This document shows positions 1 to 18,077 of a stretch of 61,230 bases of DNA, piece by piece. Where the stretch lies: positions 1 through 61,230 of the forward strand of contig JAEUPP010000078.1 in NCBI GenBank assembly GCA_016790075.1. Direction: 5' to 3'. Both the position numbers and the translations under genes were made by a program. The stretch's first letter is position 1, and each line of letters begins with the position of its first letter. The notes under the pieces are model-generated. The model made no database searches. It saw only the letters and a list, made by a program, of their open reading frames with translations, and was not told the origin of the DNA. The stretch comes from Rhodanobacteraceae bacterium. Its GTDB lineage: Bacteria > Pseudomonadota > Gammaproteobacteria > Xanthomonadales > Rhodanobacteraceae.

Positions 1-1
1 A

Positions 2-10396
<10,395 letters not shown>

Positions 10397-10552
10397 TGTT
10401 GATCACGCCAAATGGGCTGGTGTTGCGAAAAATGCGGGATAGTTTGCAAAGTCGCCTAGGGATTCTCTGAAATCCGCGGAAACAGAAAATCGCGGAAATG
10501 TCCGCGCAACATAAATTTATAAAATCCATGACGCGGCTCTCCCATGTTCCAA
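10397..10552. other. Gap after the large NRPS
   Basis: About 150 bases between the NRPS stop and the transposase remnant, more AT-rich than the flanking genes. I see no convincing terminator hairpin or coding sequence. One end of the decayed insertion sequence may lie here, but I could not define an inverted repeat. Confidence 0.4.
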
Positions 10553-10850
10553 CTGAGCATGTTCCAAGTGAGCTTGGGTGACCTCAAGCTGCGCGGCAAG
10601 CGCAAGCGATACAACTGCGAGGCATTTCTGGCGGAGATGGAACAGGTGGTGCCTTGGGAGAGATTGCTGTCGCTGATCGCACTGCGTTGCCCGAGGGGTG
10701 AAAGCGGGCGAACGCGGTGCACACAGGCTACGATGCTGAAGGCAGCTGCGGCGAGCGCGACGGACTCAACGAAGTGGCGAATCTGCTATGTCGATGTCGG
10801 TGATGCCGGTGTGGACCGGCGCGACGAGGCCGTTACGGATGCGGCCAAGA
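10553..10850 (+). pseudogene. IS5-family transposase remnant
   Basis: The first 60 or so codons from about 10,553 read like the N-terminus of an IS5-group transposase, including FLAEMEQVVPWERLLSLI, which matches the conserved F-L-x-x-M-x-Q-x-V-P-W block. The similarity stops near 10,740. A shorter stretch with VGDAGVDRRDE (compare the D-A-G-Y-x-G block of the DDE domain) follows near 10,800, with the region between deleted or frameshifted. From 10,850 to 11,190 I recognise nothing. The frame happens to stay open into the downstream dehydrogenase, which would give that gene a false N-terminal extension. This is a dead element, probably marking a past insertion or rearrangement behind the NRPS. 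Confidence 0.6.
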
Positions 10851-11191
10851 GGCAGGCGCAAAGGCTGCAAATCCTGCTTGTCCGGTCAATTGACAAACCC
10901 GCCGCCAAACCTGTGCAGTCTCTCGTTCGGGCCTTTCGATGTTTAGCTGACGGCATAGGCACGCTGCAAATTGCCAAGCGCACCGCCAACCACCAGCGTT
11001 GCCGCAAACTGCGGCGTTGTTCAGAGTATCCCCTAGGCGGCGCCAGCTCGGCATTGAGCGCGGTCCGCGCATGGGCACGGCAACAGATGCGCGCTCGCGC
11101 GGCGTGCGCGAGGCTGGGCGAGCCGACCGCAATTCCTGCGGCCTCGCCTAGGGGGAGGGAAGGCGGCGCCATCGACAGGAAATGGACGGCG

Positions 11192-13069
11192 ATGCTGAAG
11201 ATGCGGGCTACTTGTTGCATTGCTCTACTGGCAGTAAGTCTGGCTCTCGCATGCAACGCCTCGGCCGCGAACGGCGATTCCGCGGCTCCCACGACCACCC
11301 AGAAAGCAACCGGTGCGCAGCTATTCGAATCGCATTGCGGTGGCTGTCACAGCGGATTTTTAGGCAGCCGTGCGCCATCGAAACAGGTGCTGGCGAAATT
11401 TCCGCCGCGGTCGATTATCCAGGCACTAACGACCGGTGTAATGCGCACACAAGGCTATTCGCTCAGCGGCGAGCAGCGGCGGGCGATCGCTGAGCATTTG
11501 ACGGGCGTCAAATACAGCTCCAGTTTGTTGAACGAGAGTCGTGGCCGCTGCGACGTGAATACAGGCATGTCCGATCCGTCGAAATCGCCGCAGTGGAACG
11601 GCTGGGGCAATGGTTTGGCGAATGCGAGTTTCCAGTCGGGCAAGAGTGCCGGCTTGACGCCTGATCAAGTGAAACACTTGAAGCTGAAATGGGCGTTCGG
11701 GTTCCCAGATTCGTTTTCCGCCTGGTCGCAACCCGTGATTGCATCACAGAGGATTTTCGTCGGCAGCCAGGCAGGCGTGTTTTACTCCCTGTCCGTGACG
11801 AGCGGTTGCACGTATTGGCAATTCGAGGCCGATGCCGGGGTGCGCAGCGCGGCCAGCATCGTGCATTTCGATGCAGCGGCGCGCAAGCGCTACGGTGCGG
11901 AATACGGCGTGCTGTTCGGCGATACCGCTGGCAAGGTGTACGCGCTCGATGCGGCGAACGGCAGGCTGCTGTGGAAGGTGCAAGTCGAAACGCATCCGCT
12001 GGCGCGTATCACCGGTTCGCCGACGCTGTACGGCGACCGCTACTACGTGCCGATGTCTTCCTCGACCACGGTCGAAGCGCCGACCGAAAGCTGCTGTACG
12101 TTCCGCGGCAGTTTGAGCGCGCTCGACGTCGGCACGGGCAAGATACTATGGAAAACCTACACGATCCCGCAGGAGCCGAAGCCGATCGCCGGCACCGAAG
12201 CGGGCGGCAAGACGATGTACGGTCCGGCTGGCGCGGCGATCTGGTCGCCGCCGCTGGTTGATGCGAAACGCGGTGTGGTCTATGCGGGTACCGGCAATAG
12301 CTACACGGGTGACGCGATCAATTCGGATGCGCTCATCGCGTTCGATCTGAAGAGCGGTGCCCTACGCTGGGCGCGCACGCTGACGCCCAACGATGTCTGG
12401 ATTCCGACCTGCCAGGCGCAAGCGGCGGCGAACTGTGACGCGAAGACGGGTCCGAACTTGGATATCGCGAGTCCACCGATGCTGGTGTCGACCAGCACTG
12501 CGCGCGGATCGAAAGAACTGATCCTGGTCGGACAGAAATCCGGCGTCGCCTACGCGCTCGATCCGGATCGCAAAGGCGCGGAGGTCTGGCAGTACCGCGC
12601 CGGACACGGTGGCACCGCGGGCGGCATAGTCTGGGGATCGGCATTCAATGGCGATACGGCGTATTTCCCGGTGTCGGACCTGACCGAGCCGGAACCGGGC
12701 GGTGTGCATGCGGTGGATGTGCGCACGGGCGTGCGGCGCTGGCGCGCGGCGCCGCAGCCGCTCTTGTGTGGCTCGCCGCGCTACGGTTGCACGGCAGCAC
12801 AGCCGGTCGGCGTCAGCGTGATCCCGGGCGTCGTGTTCGCTGGTTCGATAGACGGCGGATTCCGCGCCCACGCCAGCGCCGATGGCGCGCTGCTGTGGCA
12901 GTACGACACAAATCAGGATTTCAAGACGGTGAACGAGGTGCCGGCGAATGGTGGCTCGCTGATCGGTGCGGGCGCAAGCATTGCCGGCGGCATGGTTTTC
13001 GTCAATTCCGGTTACGGCACCAACGGCGGTCGCGCAGGCAACGTCCTACTGGCCTTTTCCGCAGACTGA
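11192..13069 (+). CDS. Periplasmic cytochrome c / PQQ beta-propeller dehydrogenase
   Basis: A 625-residue protein. The ATG at 11192 (a second lies at 11201) is followed by a signal peptide rich in Leu, Ala and Cys and an apparent signal peptidase I site near ASA-A. Residues 49-53 are CGGCH, a c-type haem site, in a small cytochrome domain covering about residues 40-110. The rest is a PQQ-type beta-propeller with repeated W-x-F/V and G-x-x-Y-A-L-D blades and a WNGWGNGLANASFQ segment typical of polyvinyl-alcohol-dehydrogenase-like quinohemoproteins. Such enzymes oxidise alcohols in the periplasm and pass electrons from PQQ through haem to the respiratory chain. Its place between the NRPS and ABC transporter genes suggests oxidative maturation of the exported peptide, as proposed for XcnG in xenocoumacin. 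That role is inference. Longer upstream starts run through the insertion-sequence remnant and are rejected. Confidence 0.85.
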   Translation: MLKMRATCCIALLAVSLALACNASAANGDSAAPTTTQKATGAQLFESHCGGCHSGFLGSRAPSKQVLAKFPPRSIIQALTTGVMRTQGYSLSGEQRRAIAEHLTGVKYSSSLLNESRGRCDVNTGMSDPSKSPQWNGWGNGLANASFQSGKSAGLTPDQVKHLKLKWAFGFPDSFSAWSQPVIASQRIFVGSQAGVFYSLSVTSGCTYWQFEADAGVRSAASIVHFDAAARKRYGAEYGVLFGDTAGKVYALDAANGRLLWKVQVETHPLARITGSPTLYGDRYYVPMSSSTTVEAPTESCCTFRGSLSALDVGTGKILWKTYTIPQEPKPIAGTEAGGKTMYGPAGAAIWSPPLVDAKRGVVYAGTGNSYTGDAINSDALIAFDLKSGALRWARTLTPNDVWIPTCQAQAAANCDAKTGPNLDIASPPMLVSTSTARGSKELILVGQKSGVAYALDPDRKGAEVWQYRAGHGGTAGGIVWGSAFNGDTAYFPVSDLTEPEPGGVHAVDVRTGVRRWRAAPQPLLCGSPRYGCTAAQPVGVSVIPGVVFAGSIDGGFRAHASADGALLWQYDTNQDFKTVNEVPANGGSLIGAGASIAGGMVFVNSGYGTNGGRAGNVLLAFSAD

Positions 13070-13091
13070 CCACAGGGAGCGTCGAGGTTCT

Positions 13092-13925
13092 ATGCTAGAA
13101 GTCAATGCAGTAGGCAAAGCGTTTCCGGTGAAACCGGAAAAGAAGCGTGATGGCGTGGCCGATCCGCGTGAGCAAGGCAAGCTGTTCCACGCCTTGCGCA
13201 ACGTCCAGTTCAGCCTGAAAAAAGGCGTAATCCTCGGTTTGCTTGGCGCGAACGGCGCCGGCAAGACGACGCTGATGCGAATCCTGGCGACGTCGCTCAA
13301 GCCGACCTCGGGTTCGGTCTCGCTGCTCGGCTTCGACATCGTCAAGGACGCTGAAGAAGTACGTAAACGCATCGGCTTCTTGTCCGGTAGCATCGGGCTT
13401 TACGGTCGGCTCAATGCGGAGGAGCTGCTCGAGTTTTACGGCAAGCTCTACGGCTTGACGGCGCCGGTGATCAATGCGCGCATCGCAGCGCTCATCGATG
13501 AACTCGAAATTGGCAGCTTCGCGCACCGCCGCATCGAGACCTTGTCGGCCGGCATGAAACAGCGCGTGTCGATTGCTCGCAGTCTGATCCACTCGCCCGA
13601 GTTCATCATTTTCGACGAGCCAACCACGGGCCTCGATGTGCCGACGGCGCAGGTGATCCTCGGTTATATCGAATCCTGCCGCCATTCCGGCAAGTCGATC
13701 ATCTTCTCGACGCACCACATGCACGAGGTCGAGAAGCTGTGCGACCAAGTGGTGTTGATCCATCAGGGCGCGAATTGTTTTCACGGCAGCGTCGAGGAAA
13801 TGAAACGCACGACCAATTGCGTGCATCTCGACGACGCCTACTTGACATTGACTGGCGAAGCCGCTCCGCACGCGGCGCGGCAGGCGATGCGTCTGGCCAA
13901 GACCGGAACCGGAGGCCGGGCGTGA
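13092..13925 (+). CDS. ABC transporter ATPase (ABC-2/NatA type)
   Basis: A 277-residue nucleotide-binding subunit. Walker A is GANGAGKT, the signature region reads [15 protein letters not shown], Walker B is [12 protein letters not shown], and the H-loop is [10 protein letters not shown]. This pattern is that of NatA/DrrA/CcmA-like ATPases that pair with ABC-2 permeases. The chosen ATG follows an AGGGAG ribosome-binding site by a short spacer; the frame is open further upstream only into the preceding gene. It overlaps the permease gene by one base, so the two are translationally coupled. Likely role: export of the system 1 peptide, or self-resistance. The substrate cannot be told from sequence. 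Confidence 0.93.
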   Translation: MLEVNAVGKAFPVKPEKKRDGVADPREQGKLFHALRNVQFSLKKGVILGLLGANGAGKTTLMRILATSLKPTSGSVSLLGFDIVKDAEEVRKRIGFLSGSIGLYGRLNAEELLEFYGKLYGLTAPVINARIAALIDELEIGSFAHRRIETLSAGMKQRVSIARSLIHSPEFIIFDEPTTGLDVPTAQVILGYIESCRHSGKSIIFSTHHMHEVEKLCDQVVLIHQGANCFHGSVEEMKRTTNCVHLDDAYLTLTGEAAPHAARQAMRLAKTGTGGRA

Positions 13926-15136
13926 TGCGCGGTGCGATTACGATTTTCCTCAAAGACCTGCGCGAGACGCTGCGCAACCGGCGCAATCTGGTGCGCATGC
14001 TGCTGCTGCCGGTTATCCTGCTGCCGTTCGCGGGACACTATTTCCTCTCTTTCACTGACAAACACCGCGAAGACCTGCGCAAGACCACGCTGACCTATGC
14101 GGTGGCCAACGAGCAGGCGCTGCCGGATCTGGTCAAGCTCTATGCCGAGGACGATAGCTTCCAGCGCGTCGACGTGCCGGACGGCAAGGTCGAAGACGCC
14201 GTGCGCAGCAAGAAGGTTCGTTTCGCGCTGCGCATCCCAAACGATGCCGCAGCAAAGCTCAAGGCGGGCGAGGGCGTCAGCATTGAGTTCCTGTATTTCC
14301 AGTCCGATCCCGGCGAAGCGGTGGTCAAGGACCGCGGCACCGCGCCGCTCTTGAGTTACAGCGCGCGCCAGCGCGACTGGCGCCTGGTGTTCCTCGGTTT
14401 CGCCGACGAAGGTACACGTGCGAAGCTGCTTGACCCGGTCAGCTTCACCGTGGTCAACACCGCGCCCGATCGCGAACGTGTCGGCTACGGTCTCGGCGGC
14501 ATCATCGCGTATGCCTTCTTGCTGGTGTGTTTCATGGGCTGTTCGTTTACCGCGATCGATCTGGTGGCAGGTGAGAAGGAACGCGGCACGCTCGAGATCC
14601 TGATCATGCTGCCCTTGCCGCGACTGCAGATCGTGCTCGGCAAGTACTTCGTCATTTTCACGGTTGGCCTGGTCTACGCAACCCTGGCCGCAACCAGCGT
14701 CACCGCGTGGCTGTTGTACGAGGGCAGCGTGGCGTCGAGCCAAGTACGCGAAGTGATCACGCTGATAAAGCCACTCGAGGTCTTTTTGCTTTGGAGCATG
14801 CTGATTCCGGTCACGGCATTGTTCGCGGCGGTGGTGCTGGCGATTTCGGTGTACGCGCGCAGCTACCGCGAAGCAACCACACTGACCGGCTTTGCGAACC
14901 TGTTGGAATCGCTGCTGGTGATGGTCGTGGTGATTCCTGGCATCAGCCTCAACTGGCTTTGGGCAGCGATTCCGGTGTCAAACCTGAGCCTGGTCATCCG
15001 CGAGTTGATCCGTGGCACGCTCGACAACTATCTCGTCGTCGCCACGGTGTTTGCGTTGACGCTTGCGCTCGGTGCGGCCTTGCTGTTGTTCGCGACGGCG
15101 TGGTTCCGGCGTGAGGCGATCATTTATTCGGATTGA
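13925..15136 (+). CDS. ABC-2 type permease (NatB-like)
   Basis: A 403-residue membrane protein whose ATG overlaps the last base of the ATPase stop codon. One transmembrane helix lies near residues 25-45, followed by a soluble periplasmic region of about 150 residues (about 50-190). Then come about five helices, including the conserved cytoplasmic segment DLVAGEKERGTLEILIMLP, which is diagnostic of ABC-2 permeases of the NatB/YhaP group. It should form the channel with the ATPase encoded just upstream. The large periplasmic loop is a feature of NatB-like permeases. Substrate unknown; the context points to a peptide product or immunity. Confidence 0.92.
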   Translation: MRGAITIFLKDLRETLRNRRNLVRMLLLPVILLPFAGHYFLSFTDKHREDLRKTTLTYAVANEQALPDLVKLYAEDDSFQRVDVPDGKVEDAVRSKKVRFALRIPNDAAAKLKAGEGVSIEFLYFQSDPGEAVVKDRGTAPLLSYSARQRDWRLVFLGFADEGTRAKLLDPVSFTVVNTAPDRERVGYGLGGIIAYAFLLVCFMGCSFTAIDLVAGEKERGTLEILIMLPLPRLQIVLGKYFVIFTVGLVYATLAATSVTAWLLYEGSVASSQVREVITLIKPLEVFLLWSMLIPVTALFAAVVLAISVYARSYREATTLTGFANLLESLLVMVVVIPGISLNWLWAAIPVSNLSLVIRELIRGTLDNYLVVATVFALTLALGAALLLFATAWFRREAIIYSD

Positions 15137-15137
15137 G

Positions 15138-15158
15138 CGGAATGCTGTGCGCATTCCG
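15138..15158 (+). terminator. Perfect 8-bp hairpin between the ABC permease gene and mbtH
   Basis: CGGAATGC and GCATTCCG are perfect inverted repeats around a five-base loop, starting two bases after the permease stop. No run of T follows; the downstream sequence is TGTTCCTTGCTG and then the AAGGAG site of the mbtH-like gene. It is more likely a leaky terminator or an RNA processing/stability hairpin inside an operon than a strong terminator. Confidence 0.45.
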
Positions 15159-15183
15159 TGTTCCTTGCTGAAGGAGAAACACA

Positions 15184-15411
15184 ATGTCCAATTTCGACGC
15201 AGAAGACAAAATCGTCTACCGAGTGGTAGTCAACCACGAGAAGCAATACTCGATCTGGCCGCAGGACCGCGAAAACCCGCTAGGCTGGTTTGACGAAGGC
15301 ACGGCCGGCACCAAGCAGGAATGCCTGCAGCACATCGATCAAGTGTGGACCGACATGCGCCCGCTGAGCCTGCAGAAGCATATGCAGAGCCTGCAGCAAC
15401 AAAATCAATAG
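15184..15411 (+). CDS. MbtH-like protein
   Basis: A 75-residue protein with the MbtH signature: an early Y-x-V-V-x-N-x-E region, the Y-S-I-W-P block (residues about 20-24), P-x-G-W, and W-T-D-M-R-P-L later on. MbtH-like proteins bind NRPS adenylation domains and are needed for their solubility or activity. It is preceded by AAGGAG seven bases before the ATG. It is the only MbtH homologue in the window and could serve A domains of both systems. Confidence 0.95.
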   Translation: MSNFDAEDKIVYRVVVNHEKQYSIWPQDRENPLGWFDEGTAGTKQECLQHIDQVWTDMRPLSLQKHMQSLQQQNQ

Positions 15412-15424
15412 GGACCGGAGCCCC

Positions 15425-15730
15425 ATGGAGACGCTGGTAGAAAAGCTGGCGCGCGGGCAGCACCCGGTCGCGCTGATCCGCTATCGCGATGTGGCCGAGG
15501 TGGAGGCCGCGCTCACACGTGGCTTCCTGCTAGTCAAATTCACCGGAACCGAAGGCGGCACCGAGATCGGCCTGGAACTCGATCCCGCGGCGACGGCGCT
15601 CGACCGCAGCAGCGGAACGCTCGCCGTGTGTGGCGCGTTGACGCTGGACTTCGCGCCGGTGAAGTGCGCGTTGACGGTAGATCTGGCCACGTTGCGAGGG
15701 CAGGGCGCGCTTCGCGCCGTTCCGGCTTGA
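15425..15730 (+). CDS. Small hypothetical protein beside mbtH
   Basis: A 101-residue protein 13 bases downstream of the mbtH-like gene and in the same direction. I do not recognise the family. There is no signal peptide or transmembrane helix. The sequence starts with an amphipathic helix (LVEKLARGQHPVALIRY) and then alternates short hydrophobic strands with acidic stretches (FLLVKFTGTEGGTEIGLEL), suggesting a compact alpha/beta or beta-sandwich fold of about 100 residues. The tight spacing argues for co-transcription with mbtH and the downstream secreted protein. No function is proposed. Confidence 0.75.
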   Translation: METLVEKLARGQHPVALIRYRDVAEVEAALTRGFLLVKFTGTEGGTEIGLELDPAATALDRSSGTLAVCGALTLDFAPVKCALTVDLATLRGQGALRAVPA

Positions 15731-15795
15731 AGCCGCTGCGGCCGCGACCGGAAAACCGCCGATTCGAATCAAGGGCACACTGACAAGGAACGACC

Positions 15796-17196
15796 GTGTA
15801 CACGATCCAACGAATTTCGCATGCACCGCAACGAATTTCGCCTGCACCGTGGCTGTACCGCCTGCTGTTCGCCGTCGTCAGCCTGATCGCTGGTACTGCA
15901 CCGTGTTTCGCTCAAGACGCCGCTGACGGTGCTCTGCTCGGCACCTGGCAGGGCAATCTTTCAATCAACCCAACCACGCACCTGGCGATCCAGTTCATTG
16001 TCGAGCGCGATGCACAAGGCAAACTCAGTGCGCACCTCAACGCGCCGAACGAGCCAAATCTGCAGAACATCGCCGTCACACGCACCACGTTCAGTGCCGG
16101 CAAGGTTGAATTCACCGTAGACGAGGTCAACGGCAGCTACGAAGGCACGCTGCACGATCGCGCTATTGCCGGCAAATGGAAACAGAACGGCGCGGAGTTC
16201 GATCTGGCGCTCGCGCCGTACGTCGTGCCGAAAGTACCGGCACAAGTCGCCGCGCATCTGGATGGCCCATGGCACGGCACGCTGAACGTGCCGAACACGG
16301 ACATGAAAGTGCCGCTCGTAATCAACTTCAAGAAAGACGCGGGCGCACCCAGTGGCATGAGCGCGACGCTCGACAGCCCCAATCAGGCGGCGTTCGGCAT
16401 GCCCGCAGAAGTCAAGCTTGAGGACAACATTGTGAGCGTGACCGTGCTGCGGCCGAAAATGGCCTTCAGCGGTAAAATCGAAAAAGATCAGCTCGTCGGC
16501 CGCTGGCTGCAAGGCGGTTCAGCGGCGATGAATTTCATCAAGGGTCAGGACGAAACCGTATCGCTCACCGTCGACGAAACCGCGCGCAAGCGCCTCGCCG
16601 GCGACTGGTATGGCGAATTCAGCAACGGTATCGGCATCGCGCTGCGCTTCAAGCAGGAGACGAACGGCAAGTTCCTGGCTTACCTCGACAGCCCGCACGA
16701 AGGGCGCAGGGGCATCCCGCTCGACAAGGTGACGCTCGACAGCGATCACCTCCTGCTCGGCGCTGGCGCAATCCGCATGAGTTTCGACGGCAAGCTCGGC
16801 GCAGACACGATCGCCGGCAGTTTCTCGGCCAACGGTCCGCCGCAGAACGTCGTGCTGAAACGCGGCAACTACACGCAGCAGACGTTCCGTCTCACGCAAG
16901 AGCTGGCGCAGAAGCTGTCCGGCCGCTGGGACGGCAAGGCTGCGAACACGAATATGACCTTGCGTTTCGAGGTCAGCGCCAACGGCGAAGTTATCGGTCA
17001 GCAGGACATCCCGAATCGCCAGATGTTCGCACTGCCCATCACCGACCTGGCCTTTGACGGCGAGAACCTGAAGCTCACGGTCAAGGGTATTTCGGCCGAA
17101 TTCAAAGGCAAGCTGGTGAAGAACGAAATGAGCGGCGACTGGACCATGCCGAGCCTGCAGTTTCCGCTGACGCTGTTGCGCACGGCGCTCAAGTGA
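15796..17196 (+). CDS. Secreted protein with four tandem about 100-residue beta repeats
   Basis: A 466-residue protein starting at GTG with AAGGA six bases upstream. An N-terminal signal peptide (hydrophobic core about residues 20-35, likely cleaved near CFA-QDA) is followed by four tandem copies of one domain. The copies begin near residues 48, 153, 262 and 372 with G-T-W-Q-G, G-P-W-H-G, G-D-W-Y-G and G-R-W-D-G, and each ends in a G-x-W or G-x-F segment before a short strand. The module, with its L-D-S-P-N/H-x-G-x-x-G-x-P core, resembles the beta-rich N-terminal domain found in front of some secreted alpha/beta hydrolases, but no hydrolase domain is present. It is probably a periplasmic binding or scaffold protein. 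Function is unknown; its position between mbtH and the chlorination cassette suggests a link to the product. Confidence 0.8.
   Translation: MYTIQRISHAPQRISPAPWLYRLLFAVVSLIAGTAPCFAQDAADGALLGTWQGNLSINPTTHLAIQFIVERDAQGKLSAHLNAPNEPNLQNIAVTRTTFSAGKVEFTVDEVNGSYEGTLHDRAIAGKWKQNGAEFDLALAPYVVPKVPAQVAAHLDGPWHGTLNVPNTDMKVPLVINFKKDAGAPSGMSATLDSPNQAAFGMPAEVKLEDNIVSVTVLRPKMAFSGKIEKDQLVGRWLQGGSAAMNFIKGQDETVSLTVDETARKRLAGDWYGEFSNGIGIALRFKQETNGKFLAYLDSPHEGRRGIPLDKVTLDSDHLLLGAGAIRMSFDGKLGADTIAGSFSANGPPQNVVLKRGNYTQQTFRLTQELAQKLSGRWDGKAANTNMTLRFEVSANGEVIGQQDIPNRQMFALPITDLAFDGENLKLTVKGISAEFKGKLVKNEMSGDWTMPSLQFPLTLLRTALK
15808..15849 (+). repeat. 21-bp tandem duplication in the signal-peptide region
   Basis: Two adjacent 21-base copies beginning CAACGAATTTCGC differ at one base. 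They encode QRISHAP and then QRISPAP in the positively charged N-region of the signal peptide of the four-repeat protein, lengthening it in frame. This looks like a recent slippage event. Confidence 0.85.
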
Positions 17197-17210
17197 GCGG
17201 AGCGATTCCC

Positions 17211-18077
17211 ATGCAGATAACCCAACTGACTGACGTGGCCGGCCACGAGCTGCGCGATGCCTACCACGTCGCCGGCGACGACAAGCCGTGGATCCTGCTC
17301 GTGATCCCGTTCGGCCTCGATGTGCGCATGGCGGCCGCGTTTTTCGAGTTCTTTGGCACGCACTACAACGTGTGCACGCTGGAAAGCCGTCTGATCCTCG
17401 ATCCGTCGGAGCGCGAATACCAGGTCGCCGATTTCAGCATCGACAACCACGCCGCGGACCTGATCGCCGTACTCGACGAATTGCGCGTGCGCGAGGCGAT
17501 CCTGGTCGGCTATTGCTCCGGCGCCGGCATCGCGTTGGCTGCGATCAACCTGGCGCCGAACCGCTTTTCCGAATTGGTGCTCGCACATGGCGAATACACC
17601 TTGCTCGCCGAGGCGAAATGCACGACGCAGTTCGCCGCCGACATGGACACGCTGCTCGGTCTCGCCGCGAGCAGCGCCGAGCGCGCACAGCTAGTGTTCG
17701 ACAAGATCCAGTCCGAACGTTTCGACGGCGGCCCGAACCGGCCGCAAGGCCTGGACCAGCCGTTCAGCGAGCTGCGTATCCTGAAGCGCTACGCGCGCAA
17801 CTACCTCGCGTACAAGTCCGAGGACTACCTGGGCATGGCGCGCGATGTCTCGCATCCGACTCTGCTGATGGCCGGTGGCAAGGACGTACAGGTCAACGTC
17901 GAGAGCTGCCGCAAGCTGCACGAGAACATGCCGCACGCGAAATTGTTCGTCGATCCCGACGCCGACCACTACGGTGTGCTGACGTCCGATTCGGCGACCT
18001 TGATCGCGATCTGGAACTTCATCTGCGAGAACGCCTATGCACGCAGTCATCGACGTGTCCATTCACGCGGTTTTTAA
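17211..18077 (+). CDS. Alpha/beta-fold aminoacyltransferase with Cys nucleophile (SyrC/CmaE type)
   Basis: A 288-residue alpha/beta-hydrolase-fold protein. The nucleophile elbow is G-Y-C-S-G-A-G, so the nucleophile is Cys (Cys102) instead of Ser. A late Asp (GGKDVQVN) and a His (DADHYGV) complete a triad. Cys in this position is the hallmark of SyrC and CmaE, which shuttle an aminoacyl group from a stand-alone carrier protein to an NRPS carrier domain after halogenation. The stand-alone A, carrier protein and halogenase genes follow directly, and this frame overlaps the A gene by 41 bases. I chose ATG 17211, with AGCGGAG upstream; a GTG at 17193 overlapping the previous stop is also possible. 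The donor would be the chlorinated aminoacyl-carrier protein. The acceptor module is not obvious in the window and may lie upstream. Confidence 0.85.
   Translation: MQITQLTDVAGHELRDAYHVAGDDKPWILLVIPFGLDVRMAAAFFEFFGTHYNVCTLESRLILDPSEREYQVADFSIDNHAADLIAVLDELRVREAILVGYCSGAGIALAAINLAPNRFSELVLAHGEYTLLAEAKCTTQFAADMDTLLGLAASSAERAQLVFDKIQSERFDGGPNRPQGLDQPFSELRILKRYARNYLAYKSEDYLGMARDVSHPTLLMAGGKDVQVNVESCRKLHENMPHAKLFVDPDADHYGVLTSDSATLIAIWNFICENAYARSHRRVHSRGF

Noticed and set aside
10544-11191. N-terminal extension of the PQQ dehydrogenase starting at 10,544.
   Set aside because: The extension is a transposase remnant plus meaningless sequence; a clear signal peptide begins at 11,192.
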